Shown here: positions 23,425-30,834 of the stretch, in pieces
How the letters are laid out: every line of letters starts with the position of its first letter
Numbering within the stretch: the first letter of the stretch is position 1
From: a virus
Reading direction: 5' to 3' (one strand)
IMG/VR virus record: IMGVR_UViG_3300033551_000007
Coordinates: 1-48,597 of that record
Length of the DNA: 48,597 nucleotides
Notes under the pieces: generated by a model
Database searches by the model: none
What the model was told of the DNA's origin: nothing
The model's input: only the letters and a program-made list of their open reading frames with translations
Position numbers and translations under genes: made by a program

Positions 23425-23577
23425 ATGGGTCCACGTTATTTCATAAACCGCGAGTCCCGCCTGGCGCGCATTTCCTACGACCGCGAAATCGAAGGCTTTG
23501 AAGAGGTCACCCGCGAACAGTTCGAACAGTTCCGCGCCGAGAATCGCGCATGGTTCGCGCAGCAGGTGGCGATGTGA
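23425..23577 (+). CDS. Small hypothetical protein
   Basis: 50 residues, MGPRYFINRESRLARISYD then a helix (EEVTREQFEQFRAENRAW). ATG 23425 follows GGGGAGGATAAAAC. It overlaps the next start. No family recognised, though similar short proteins occur in phages. Confidence 0.6.
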   Translation: MGPRYFINRESRLARISYDREIEGFEEVTREQFEQFRAENRAWFAQQVAM

Positions 23578-23738
23578 TCGAACAACTAAAGCTGATGCGG
23601 GACGCAGCTGAGTGGCGCAAAAGCCGACTGGATTATGACGCTGAGGACTACTGGACGAAAGACGCCCGGTTGTCGGATCTGATCGGCTACTTGGAGTACG
23701 CGATCGAGGCGGCCGAAAAACTGGAGGGGTTATCGTGA
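23574..23738 (+). CDS. Small acidic helical protein
   Basis: 54 residues from GTG 23574, overlapping the previous stop (GTGA) and the polymerase start. Predicted all-helical. No family recognised. Confidence 0.5.
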   Translation: MIEQLKLMRDAAEWRKSRLDYDAEDYWTKDARLSDLIGYLEYAIEAAEKLEGLS

Positions 23739-26700
23739 GTATTCCGCCGCTGCCCCCGGGCGTACCGGCTTTGCCTCAGCACGCTCTATGCGCAACGCTC
23801 GACATGGAAACATACAGTGAGGCCGGGTATCGCTGGGACGAAGAGAAACGTACCTGGCTGGGGCCGGAGGGCTCCAATGCCAAGGGCCTGGGCGCCGTCG
23901 GCTCGCGCAAATACGCGGAGCACCCGACCGCCGAGGTGCTGACATTCTCCTACAGCTTGCCCAACGGGCTGAAAGGCCGCTGGGTGCCGGGCCAGCCGTG
24001 CCCGCCCGCCCTAGCCGCGCACATCGCTCGATGCGGTCTGATCGAGGCGCACAACGCCATGTTCGAACGCAACATGTGGACTTTCGTTCTGGTGCGTAAA
24101 CACGGTTTTCCGCCGATCAACCCCGTCCAGTGGCGCTGCAGCATGTCCAAGGCGCGAGCCGCTGGGTACCCCGGCGCCCTTGCCCAACTCGGTGCGGCTA
24201 TGCGCCTGAACATCCAGAAAGACAAACGCGGCGCCGATCTGATCAAACTGCTCTGCATGCCGCGCAAGCCGACGAAAGCCGACCCGCGTCTGCGGATCTT
24301 GCCGAGTGACGACCCCGAGGCGTTCGAGGGCCTGCAGAGCTACTGCGATACCGACCGTGACACGGAGCACGAAGCGTCGAGCAAGCTGCCGGACCTGATC
24401 CCGTCCGAGCTGGCCTACTGGCAGGCCGACCAGGCTGTTAACTTCCGCGGCCTGGGCGTCGATCTGCCGCACGTCGAGGCGGCCTGCGAGATTGTGAACC
24501 AGACCCTGGCCCAGTTCGGCGCCGAGTGCGAGCGTCTGACCGGCGGTATCGGCCCGAGCAAGGTTCAAGCCCTCGCCGGCTGGTGCACGGCCATGGGCGT
24601 GCGCATGGAGTCGCTTGATGCCGAATCGCTGGAAACCGCGCTCAAGCGCACCGACTTGCCACCAGTGGTGCGCCGCGTGCTGGAAATCCGCCAGCTCACC
24701 GGCTCAGCCAGTGTGAAGAAAGTATTCGCCATGCGCTCGTTCTGTTCGGACGCCGGCCGCCTGCACGACCTGTTCATCTACCATGGCGCCCGCACTGGCC
24801 GTGATACGCACGCTGACGTACAGCCAGGCAACCTGCCGAAGGCCGGCCCGCGCGTGCGCCAGTGTGGCGATATGGGCTGCCAGAAATGGTACGGCGCCCA
24901 TGGCGACAACTGCCCCTGGTGCGGCGCGTCTTCGGCGTTTTCAAGCCCGCTCGAAGACTGGAAATTTGAGGCCGTGGCTGACGCCCTGGCCACTATCGCC
25001 ACCCGCAGCGCCGCGGCTGTGCAATACGTCTTCGGCGATGCGTTGCTTACCGTGTCCGGCGTTGTTCGCTCGCTGATCGTCGCGGCGCCGGGTCATGACC
25101 TGATCTGCTCGGACTATTCGTCCATCGAGGCGGTCGTGATTGCCGAACTGGCCGGCGAGCAGTGGCGGATCGATGCGTTCGCACGGCGCGAGGATATTTA
25201 CCTGCACGGCGCGGCGGGTGTAACGGGACTGACCTATGAGGTTTATAAAGCCTGGGCAGCTGAACACAATCGTAAGCACCCCGACCGGCAGAAGATCGGT
25301 AAGCCCTGCCTTGGCCCCCAAACCCAAGTGTTGACCGACCGCGGGTACGTGGCTATTGTGGATGTTTTACAGACCGATAAAGTTTGGGATGGTGAAGAAT
25401 GGGTAAGTCACGAGGGCCTGCTGGACCAGGGGATAAAAGACACGCTGCACCTGGATGGAATCCGGATAACCCCGGATCATCTGGTCAATATGAACGGTTC
25501 TTGGAGGGAGGCAAGGCAACTCGTTTCAAGTCCCGATTCGTTCCGCCAAGCCTTGGCGACCGGTTCGGCGAACTTACCGTCGTCGGCGATACAGTATCTA
25601 CCAAGAGCGACCGGAAAACCCTGGTGCAGTGCAGTTGCGAAGGAGAACCCTATCGGGTGTCTTTCACAAACTTACGGAAAGGCAAGTCAACTCGATGCAA
25701 CGCATGCGCTAAGCGAGCGACGGGGGTGTATCGAAAGATGTACTACAGCTATGCGTCTGCTATGCAGGATGACGAACATCGACGCAGGCTGCTCAACCGG
25801 TTCTCTTCGGCGTGCGGACGCTGCCACAACCCGAAGTCTAAACAGTTCCCGGCCTACGGAGGGCGGGGGATCTTCGTCTACGCCCCTTGGCGAAAAGACC
25901 GTGCGGAGTTCCTCCGATATGTCCAGACCTTACCTGGCTGGGACGATCCGGGACTCGAGATGGATCGAGAGGACTGTGACCGAGGTTATGAGCCCGGCAA
26001 TCTACGATTTGTCACCCGTCAAGTCAACGCGCTTAACAAACGAAAGGTCAATGACAAGGACCAGGAAATCCTGCGACTCAAGTGCGAAATCCTCGGACTC
26101 CAGCAACGTTTACGATCTTGCGAATGCGGGGCCGCGCCGGCGGTTCACCATCAAAACGGATTCGGGACATCTGCTTGTTCATAATTGCGAGTTAGGCCTG
26201 GGTTTCGGCGGCTGGATTGGCGCACTGTTTGCATTCGGCTACGACGGCAGCGAGGACGAAGCGCGCGAGATTGTCCAGAAGTGGCGGGCAGCTTCCCCGA
26301 TGATCGTCGAGCTTTGGGGCGGTCAGTTCCGAGGCACCCCATGGGCGCCGACTTCGACTGAGTTCTACGGGCTCGAGGGGATGGCCGTACAGGCTGTCCT
26401 AAACCCGGGTCAGCGGTTCACCTATCGCCTGATATCGTTTGAAGTCGATCCGGCGGCAGACGTGCTGTACATGATCCTGCCGAGCGGGCGCCGGATCTCG
26501 TACCGCGAGCCGCGTCTAACGCACGGTTCGAAGCGCGAAGGCTGGGCGGCGGTCTACGAACTGACGTTCATGACGCACAACAGCAACCCAAAGATGGGGC
26601 CGCTGGGCTGGGTGCGCATGCCGACCTACGGCGGGCGGCTGGCGGAAAACGCGACTCAGGCAGTGGCCAGGGACATAATGGCGAACGCTGTGGTTAATCT

Positions 26701-26881
26701 CGAGCAGCGCGGGTATCCCGTGGTCCTGCGCGTGCATGACGAAATCGCAAGTGAGGTGCCGAAGGGCTTCGGTTCGGTCGAAGAGTTTGAGGCGATTATG
26801 CAGGACCTGCCGACCTGGGCAACCGGTTGGCCGATCCGTGCGGCCGGTGGATATCGTGCAGAACGCTATCGCAAAGACTAA
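23735..26881 (+). CDS. Family A DNA polymerase interrupted by an intein
   Basis: 1048 residues as translated, 755 without the intein (525-817). A 3'-5' exonuclease domain is present: LDMETYS (exo I), EAHNAMFERNMW (exo II), YCDTDRDTE (exo III). Polymerase motif A is ICSDYSSIEA (about 455-464). Motif B starts RQKIGKP before the intein and resumes ELGLGFGGW after it. Motif C is VHDEI (about 1000). An extra Cys-rich loop (CGDMGCQKWYG...CPWCG) lies between the exonuclease and motif A. It would be the replicative polymerase; splicing is needed to restore the O helix. GTG start overlaps the previous stop. It converges with Rz, overlapping by four bases. Confidence 0.93.
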   Translation: MSIPPLPPGVPALPQHALCATLDMETYSEAGYRWDEEKRTWLGPEGSNAKGLGAVGSRKYAEHPTAEVLTFSYSLPNGLKGRWVPGQPCPPALAAHIARCGLIEAHNAMFERNMWTFVLVRKHGFPPINPVQWRCSMSKARAAGYPGALAQLGAAMRLNIQKDKRGADLIKLLCMPRKPTKADPRLRILPSDDPEAFEGLQSYCDTDRDTEHEASSKLPDLIPSELAYWQADQAVNFRGLGVDLPHVEAACEIVNQTLAQFGAECERLTGGIGPSKVQALAGWCTAMGVRMESLDAESLETALKRTDLPPVVRRVLEIRQLTGSASVKKVFAMRSFCSDAGRLHDLFIYHGARTGRDTHADVQPGNLPKAGPRVRQCGDMGCQKWYGAHGDNCPWCGASSAFSSPLEDWKFEAVADALATIATRSAAAVQYVFGDALLTVSGVVRSLIVAAPGHDLICSDYSSIEAVVIAELAGEQWRIDAFARREDIYLHGAAGVTGLTYEVYKAWAAEHNRKHPDRQKIGKPCLGPQTQVLTDRGYVAIVDVLQTDKVWDGEEWVSHEGLLDQGIKDTLHLDGIRITPDHLVNMNGSWREARQLVSSPDSFRQALATGSANLPSSAIQYLPRATGKPWCSAVAKENPIGCLSQTYGKASQLDATHALSERRGCIERCTTAMRLLCRMTNIDAGCSTGSLRRADAATTRSLNSSRPTEGGGSSSTPLGEKTVRSSSDMSRPYLAGTIRDSRWIERTVTEVMSPAIYDLSPVKSTRLTNERSMTRTRKSCDSSAKSSDSSNVYDLANAGPRRRFTIKTDSGHLLVHNCELGLGFGGWIGALFAFGYDGSEDEAREIVQKWRAASPMIVELWGGQFRGTPWAPTSTEFYGLEGMAVQAVLNPGQRFTYRLISFEVDPAADVLYMILPSGRRISYREPRLTHGSKREGWAAVYELTFMTHNSNPKMGPLGWVRMPTYGGRLAENATQAVARDIMANAVVNLEQRGYPVVLRVHDEIASEVPKGFGSVEEFEAIMQDLPTWATGWPIRAAGGYRAERYRKD
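25307..26185 (+). other. Intein in polymerase motif B with an out-of-frame endonuclease
   Basis: 293 residues between IGKP and CELGLGF. Splicing blocks are intact: block A CLGPQTQVLTDRGY, block B RITPDHLVNMNG (T-x-x-H), block F NVYDLANAGPRRRFTI, block G HLLVHN, then extein Cys. The middle, about 190 residues, is rich in Ser, Arg and Thr with no endonuclease motif and little hydrophobic pattern. In another frame the same DNA encodes an HNH-type protein (25399-26184). The splicing frame therefore seems to be kept open as a passenger through the nuclease gene. Confidence 0.9.
25399..26184 (+). CDS. HNH-type homing endonuclease, nested out of frame in the intein
   Basis: 261 residues, in the frame two bases ahead of the polymerase, wholly inside the intein. 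From about residue 51 it reads SLGDRFGELTVVGD, CSC (78-80) and CNAC (100-103), a zinc ribbon typical of these phage nucleases. CGRCHNPKSKQ (139-149), YGGRGIFVYAPW (153-164), MDREDCDRGYEPGNLRFVT (188-206) and NALNKR (210-215) follow the HNH pattern. The TAA stop (26182-26184) straddles the last two intein codons. The first about 45 residues overlap intein block B and may be non-native; ATG 25399 follows GGTGAAGA, and a later start is possible. Presumed role: cutting intein-free polymerase genes. Confidence 0.82.
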   Translation: MGKSRGPAGPGDKRHAAPGWNPDNPGSSGQYERFLEGGKATRFKSRFVPPSLGDRFGELTVVGDTVSTKSDRKTLVQCSCEGEPYRVSFTNLRKGKSTRCNACAKRATGVYRKMYYSYASAMQDDEHRRRLLNRFSSACGRCHNPKSKQFPAYGGRGIFVYAPWRKDRAEFLRYVQTLPGWDDPGLEMDREDCDRGYEPGNLRFVTRQVNALNKRKVNDKDQEILRLKCEILGLQQRLRSCECGAAPAVHHQNGFGTSACS

Positions 26882-27345
26882 CGAGGCCAAGCGCGCTGGC
26901 ATTCCTGGCGCGCTATTCGTTCTCGGTCAGCATACGCAGCCAGTTCTGCTGCAACTTCTCCAGCCCTGCTGCACACGTTGGCGAGCACAGCGCCGGTACT
27001 TCCGGCCCCGCCGGCGGTTCCCCCGTTCTCGGCAGGTATTCGGCCGATGGCGTCTCGCAGCGCTGTGCGCAGCCGCTCACGATCAGCATTAACCCGAGCA
27101 ATATCAGCACTCGCATTCTTCGTTTCCTCGTCACGTTGGGCCGCTGCGGCGGTCCGAGCGGCCATATACCCGTCTTCGCGCTGGCGCACCGCCTGGTCGT
27201 AGGCCAGTTGTGCGCGCTGCCAGTCGGCGAGTACTGCGGCTCGGCCTTGCTGCGTGCCCTTGCCATACAGCCAGAACGCTGTGAACACGACGACCGCCCC
27301 CGTCAGCAGATGCAGCGAATACCGGCGCAGCAGGTCAATAACCAT
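26878..27345 (-). CDS. Rz: Rz-type inner-membrane spanin
   Basis: 155 residues: short cytoplasmic N-terminus, one membrane anchor (about 12-27, HLLTGAVVVFTAFWLYG) and a long charged helix (RVNADRERLRTALRDAI) reaching across the periplasm. With Rz1 it fuses inner and outer membranes in the last step of lysis. The overlapping lipoprotein gene confirms the assignment. Ends four bases inside the polymerase gene, in convergent orientation. Confidence 0.85.
   Translation of the reverse strand: MVIDLLRRYSLHLLTGAVVVFTAFWLYGKGTQQGRAAVLADWQRAQLAYDQAVRQREDGYMAARTAAAAQRDEETKNASADIARVNADRERLRTALRDAIGRIPAENGGTAGGAGSTGAVLANVCSRAGEVAAELAAYADRERIARQECQRAWPR
26913..27116 (-). CDS. Rz1: Rz1-type outer-membrane lipoprotein spanin, embedded in Rz
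   Basis: 67 residues, fully inside Rz in another frame. MRVLILLGLMLIVSGCAQ is a lipoprotein signal with lipobox VSGC; the mature part is Pro-rich (TPSAEYLPRTGEPPAGPEVP). This embedded arrangement is classic for spanins. Confidence 0.88.
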   Translation of the reverse strand: MRVLILLGLMLIVSGCAQRCETPSAEYLPRTGEPPAGPEVPALCSPTCAAGLEKLQQNWLRMLTENE

Positions 27346-27841
27346 TAGCTTTCATCGCGTCAGCGTAAGACTTGCTCCACTTGGCCCGCAGTTCGTCTGG
27401 CTGCCGGGCGTACGCGCCGGGGCGCCACGTGCGCAAGTACAGTTCCCAGTTGCCCTGCTCGTCCCCCAGCACTGGAAGTGCCCTCGGGTCGGTGTAATAC
27501 AGCAATCGCGCCAGTGCGGCGGCGAGCACCGCGTCGGTTTGAATGGCGGTGAACACTTCGGATAGCGACGGTGAGTAACCGCGGGCGCGACAGCACTGTC
27601 GGGCATGGGCAGCACTGGCCGGATGAGTCAGTACACCTTTCACGCCGCCACCTTTCTCGAACTGGTAGTCGCCGGCTGCGGGCCCGATCGGCTGCAGCTT
27701 ACCGTCAACTTTCACGATCTGACGCGGGCTGCGGGCGGGATTTTCCTGGCGGTTGGTCGCGTAGAGCAGAACACGCGCGGCTGGCGAGCGCATCTTGGAG
27801 GGGAGCAGGGCAAGGCCTGCGTCGATATCGTCCAGCAGCAT
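27335..27841 (-). CDS. Endolysin-like (lysozyme/transglycosylase-type) protein
   Basis: 168 residues. The family is recognised by PAARVLLYATNRQENPARSPRQI, then GPAAGDYQFEKGGGVKGVLTH, LARLLYYTDPRALPVLGDE and YLRTWRPGA. The Glu in RQEN, followed by a GP-x-x-G-x-x-QFE segment, resembles lytic transglycosylase active sites. There is no signal peptide, so export would need a holin, and two small membrane proteins lie just upstream. The start overlaps a 9-bp inverted repeat rather than a strong ribosome site. Confidence 0.65.
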   Translation of the reverse strand: MLLDDIDAGLALLPSKMRSPAARVLLYATNRQENPARSPRQIVKVDGKLQPIGPAAGDYQFEKGGGVKGVLTHPASAAHARQCCRARGYSPSLSEVFTAIQTDAVLAAALARLLYYTDPRALPVLGDEQGNWELYLRTWRPGAYARQPDELRAKWSKSYADAMKANGY

Positions 27842-27843
27842 AA

Positions 27844-27872
27844 CGGGCTCACTTTCTGATTGTGTGAGCCCG
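27844..27872 (-). promoter_or_regulatory. Perfect 9-bp inverted repeat before the endolysin start
   Basis: CGGGCTCAC and GTGAGCCCG separated by 11 bases, between a candidate -10 box and the ATG at 27841. It could be an operator or an mRNA hairpin; no T-run follows, so it is not a typical terminator. It overlaps the last codons of the upstream membrane protein. Confidence 0.6.
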
Positions 27873-28103
27873 CAGTATACGCCCCCAATACGTTTTCATG
27901 AACCAGTGCCGCGCGGCAACGGCCGCCATGGAAACGTTCAGTAGCTCTTGAGTGTGGCTGCCAGGGTTACTGATGTAGGAGAGGGCGGCGAGTGACACGC
28001 AGAGGTAGAGCAGTTTGCCTAGTACGCCGTCGCTGACGCGCTTGCACAGCAGGCACCACACGGCATGAACGACGAGCACACCAACGGCAATCAAGCTGAG
28101 CAT
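27849..28103 (-). CDS. Membrane protein, possible holin or antiholin
   Basis: 84 residues with two likely membrane segments (about 2-18 and 30-46) and a basic C-terminal tail (MKTYWGRILRAHTIRK). It lies between another membrane protein and the endolysin. Holin function is inferred from size, topology and place. Confidence 0.6.
   Translation of the reverse strand: MLSLIAVGVLVVHAVWCLLCKRVSDGVLGKLLYLCVSLAALSYISNPGSHTQELLNVSMAAVAARHWFMKTYWGRILRAHTIRK
27874..27902 (-). promoter_or_regulatory. Candidate lysis promoter
   Basis: Minus strand: TTCATG, 17-base spacer, TATACT, then GCGGGCTC. Good -10 but weak -35, so an activator or weak basal activity is likely. The inverted repeat sits at the expected start point. 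Confidence 0.4.
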
Positions 28104-28411
28104 TACTGGCCCCCATCGCCACCCATACGGGCTTTGAGTAGACCGATCAGGTCAAGGTTCCCAATGGCCTTGTAAATAGCCGACATGATCCCGCCGCCGA
28201 ACGCGCCCACGAGAAACCCGACCGCACCGATAAGCTCCGGTTTGATCGGGTAAAACTCCATGACAAGCGGCGTCGTGTACCAGCCGACGGCGAGCCCGGT
28301 GACAACGAATACCACTCGCTGCCCCCAGGTCACGATTTCTTTCTGGAAAAATACGCCTACTATTGCGCCGACAGTGACGGCCACAATCAAGCCCCAGTCT
28401 TCTTTGCTCAT
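28103..28411 (-). CDS. Membrane protein, probable holin
   Basis: 102 residues with three likely membrane segments (about 7-22, 33-53, 60-80) and a short charged tail, the topology of class I holins. It is the first gene of the lysis block, after the tail spike. Its ribosome site lies in a hairpin (28416-28435). Confidence 0.65.
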   Translation of the reverse strand: MSKEDWGLIVAVTVGAIVGVFFQKEIVTWGQRVVFVVTGLAVGWYTTPLVMEFYPIKPELIGAVGFLVGAFGGGIMSAIYKAIGNLDLIGLLKARMGGDGGQ

Positions 28412-28415
28412 ACAC

Positions 28416-28435
28416 CCTCCCCGGTGATGGGGAGG
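28416..28435 (-). promoter_or_regulatory. Hairpin masking the holin-like gene's ribosome site
   Basis: Minus strand: CCTCCCC, 6-base loop, GGGGAGG, then GTGT and ATG. The ribosome site GGGGAGG is the 3' arm of a perfect 7-bp stem. No T-run, so translational control is more likely than termination. Confidence 0.6.
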
Positions 28436-28447
28436 ATTGTATCACGC

Positions 28448-30382
28448 TCAGGAGAAAGGCGAGGCGGACGAAGTCCCGTCTATGCTCACCCTATCTCTAC
28501 CAGACCAAACATCTCGGTAAAGAAGTACACCTGTATTCTGTGCCCGGAAGTCCTCACCAGAGTTCCCGTCTGAGACGCAGCCATCCAGCCAAATCTGAGC
28601 ACCACTTGCGGTCTTCGCGTCGGCGCTTACTACGAAGCCGTAAGCGTTTACGTTAGGCCCATTGTTGCGACTGGTGCAGCCGACGTTGTAAGTCTGCGCA
28701 TCGTTAACATCAGCGAAACCGGGACCGGCGTTGCCGTAGCAGTGGGTGCCCACGCGAATGCCCTTGACTAGCTCGTGCGAGGTCGACCCGTTGCCGGTCC
28801 CTGATTCCCGACTCATCGCCCCGAGGCAATCGACCTCAATGAAGTGCGGCGAGATGAACAGGCTAAGGTCGCCTGCGGCGTCCGGGGTATGGTAGTTGAA
28901 CCCGTCGTTACCGTTTCGAGAGCATCGGACCCGGATGGCGATTGAGATACCCATGTTCTTCATCTGCCAACCGTCGCCGGTAAGCTGGCCGCAGCACCCA
29001 ATATCCTCGCCGAACACCACGGTGTTGACGTTACCGCCTCGGACGGAGAATGCGCCGGCGTTACCGCCGATGTAGTTGATGCCCTTGTGATGAAACTTTT
29101 TGTCTCCGCCGGTTACCCGCATCGGGGCAGACTGGTAGTAATAGATGCTAGAGGTCGGGACATCAAAGTTCGGTAGGGAAATGAAAAGCTCAGTCGCCGA
29201 GCGGAACCACGATCCGGCCACTGCCCCCACACCGTTCACATCGGCCGCTGGAAGCAAAGTAAGCGGGTTGCCTACTTCGTCGGTATAGTCAAGCGCTACT
29301 ACGCCAGTGAGCAGAGAGTCAGAATTGCCCTGCTTGTAAACCCCGGGAGTCCCTGTAGCGTTCCACGAAGGGGCGGTGTTAGATACAGGTCCGGAAATGA
29401 AATTGACGGGGCCGCCGATAGCCTGGATGGATATACTACGGGTTCCGGTATACGTCCCGAGGTTATTACCTGACAAGTAATTTCCTGCCAGTACAAAAAT
29501 CACATCTACGTCGGTTTTTTGAGACGCCACCGCAACACTCGCCAGGGCGGTTGCCCACGTAGTGCCTGCCGAAGCGTTATTTCCGGACGGCGTTACAAAA
29601 TACGCTTTAAGACCTAATGCGGTGTAGTTGTCCGGCGTCGCGAAAGCACCCTTCGGTTTGTACTTGTCCAGGTTGCTTATCAGATAGGCATTCCCACTGC
29701 TATCTTTACGGAACCACAGAGGGCCGAAACGAGTGTTGAATCCGCTAGGCGTCGAGTACACCCCGCTGCGCCCGACTGCGCCTAGGTTCTTCGCGGCAAG
29801 TTTTAGAGTGGTGCCCAGGTTTCCCCCGCGAGTACCCTCTGCAAAATTCTGTGAGTCCGTAATGTCTTGCGTCAAGTCTGAAACGGCGTCGAGAATCGCT
29901 TGGTTCAGCCGTTTCAGCTCGAACCCCACTGTCGCCGCTGCGTAGGTAATTCCCGAGCTAAAGCCTACTAGCCCTGCGCCTGACGTAAGGGCCAGGGACT
30001 GGCGAAGGGACTGGTCCCCCACATCGACCAGTAGGTTTTGGTCCGTCGCCCAGGTTCCCGTAAGGGTTAACGGGAATGTTGCTGGCATTTTTACGCGGTA
30101 GACCGAAGGAGCCCGATCAATCAATTGCGTCGGTCGGTCAACCTGCAGCGAACTCCCGTCTACATAGGTGAGGTGCGCCGTTTCGAACCCGCTGTTTATC
30201 AGGAACTGATTGAATTCATTTTCTAAGCCCGCCCAGGACTTCAGTGCCTTTCCAGTACGGCCCGTTACGGTCAGATCCGAGCCGTTTAAAAGCGCGTCGA
30301 AAACTCGCGTGTTGTCGTGCCGATCGTACGCATCCGCCGACGGTACGGGGTTGCCCGTGTCATAAATAACTTCGCCAGTCAT
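28448..30382 (-). CDS. Tail spike / fibre with beta-helix domain
   Basis: 644 residues from ATG 30382, which overlaps the upstream stop by four bases. The N-terminal 110 residues (MTGEVIYDTGNPVPSADAYDRHDNTRVFDALLNG) are the virion-attachment head found in many Pseudomonas-group tail spikes. From about residue 260 (AYFVTPSGNNASAGTTWATAL) a pectate-lyase-like right-handed beta-helix follows, with repeated short beta turns (GGDKKFHHKGINYIGGNAG). It probably binds or degrades a surface polysaccharide. No catalytic residues can be named from the sequence alone. Confidence 0.8.
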   Translation of the reverse strand: MTGEVIYDTGNPVPSADAYDRHDNTRVFDALLNGSDLTVTGRTGKALKSWAGLENEFNQFLINSGFETAHLTYVDGSSLQVDRPTQLIDRAPSVYRVKMPATFPLTLTGTWATDQNLLVDVGDQSLRQSLALTSGAGLVGFSSGITYAAATVGFELKRLNQAILDAVSDLTQDITDSQNFAEGTRGGNLGTTLKLAAKNLGAVGRSGVYSTPSGFNTRFGPLWFRKDSSGNAYLISNLDKYKPKGAFATPDNYTALGLKAYFVTPSGNNASAGTTWATALASVAVASQKTDVDVIFVLAGNYLSGNNLGTYTGTRSISIQAIGGPVNFISGPVSNTAPSWNATGTPGVYKQGNSDSLLTGVVALDYTDEVGNPLTLLPAADVNGVGAVAGSWFRSATELFISLPNFDVPTSSIYYYQSAPMRVTGGDKKFHHKGINYIGGNAGAFSVRGGNVNTVVFGEDIGCCGQLTGDGWQMKNMGISIAIRVRCSRNGNDGFNYHTPDAAGDLSLFISPHFIEVDCLGAMSRESGTGNGSTSHELVKGIRVGTHCYGNAGPGFADVNDAQTYNVGCTSRNNGPNVNAYGFVVSADAKTASGAQIWLDGCVSDGNSGEDFRAQNTGVLLYRDVWSGRDRVSIDGTSSASPFS

Positions 30383-30834
30383 GCTGTAGGCCACTCCAGG
30401 TTAATAGTCTTGTCGAAAAGTTCAGAAGTCAAAATATCCTCCGGGAAATTGCCCTCCCCCGCGTCCGGAAGCGGCCGCCTGCGCAGCACCATCTGCGCCT
30501 CATACCGCCATCGGTCATAGCCTACTCGAATAGGGCCCGCGTAGGCTGACACGAAGTGGCACTGCTCAACGTGGCGGCCTACGGGCGAGCGCAAAGGCAT
30601 CTCAAACCACTCTGCACCGTCGCGTATCACATCACGGTACCATGCCTCGAACACCTGGCCTTCCGAGTCACTAAAGATCCAGCTGACCGACGTGGCCGTG
30701 GGCACATCGGTAAACCGTCGGTCCCAGCGGGTCTGGCCGTTGTCTGAGGCGCTTGAGACCAGGGGGTCTACCATCTGGAATGACCGGTCGCCTTTGAGTG
30801 GTGCCGGCAGAACCGACGGGTACTGTTTAAGCAT
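30379..30834 (-). CDS. Minor tail protein
   Basis: 151 residues from ATG 30834. Internal pattern WIFSDSEGQVFEAWYRDVIRDGAEWFEMPLRSPVG and then a YAGPIRVGYDRWRYEAQMVL strand matches a phage minor tail protein family in which the F-x-AWY-x-x-x-x-x-x-GA-x-WF motif recurs. It sits between the tail-tip and spike genes and probably forms part of the baseplate. Confidence 0.65.
   Translation of the reverse strand: MLKQYPSVLPAPLKGDRSFQMVDPLVSSASDNGQTRWDRRFTDVPTATSVSWIFSDSEGQVFEAWYRDVIRDGAEWFEMPLRSPVGRHVEQCHFVSAYAGPIRVGYDRWRYEAQMVLRRRPLPDAGEGNFPEDILTSELFDKTINLEWPTA

Noticed and set aside
22361-23434. A 357-residue minus-strand frame opposite the DUF2815-type gene
   Set aside because: Shadow of a strongly supported gene and its terminator; no domain.
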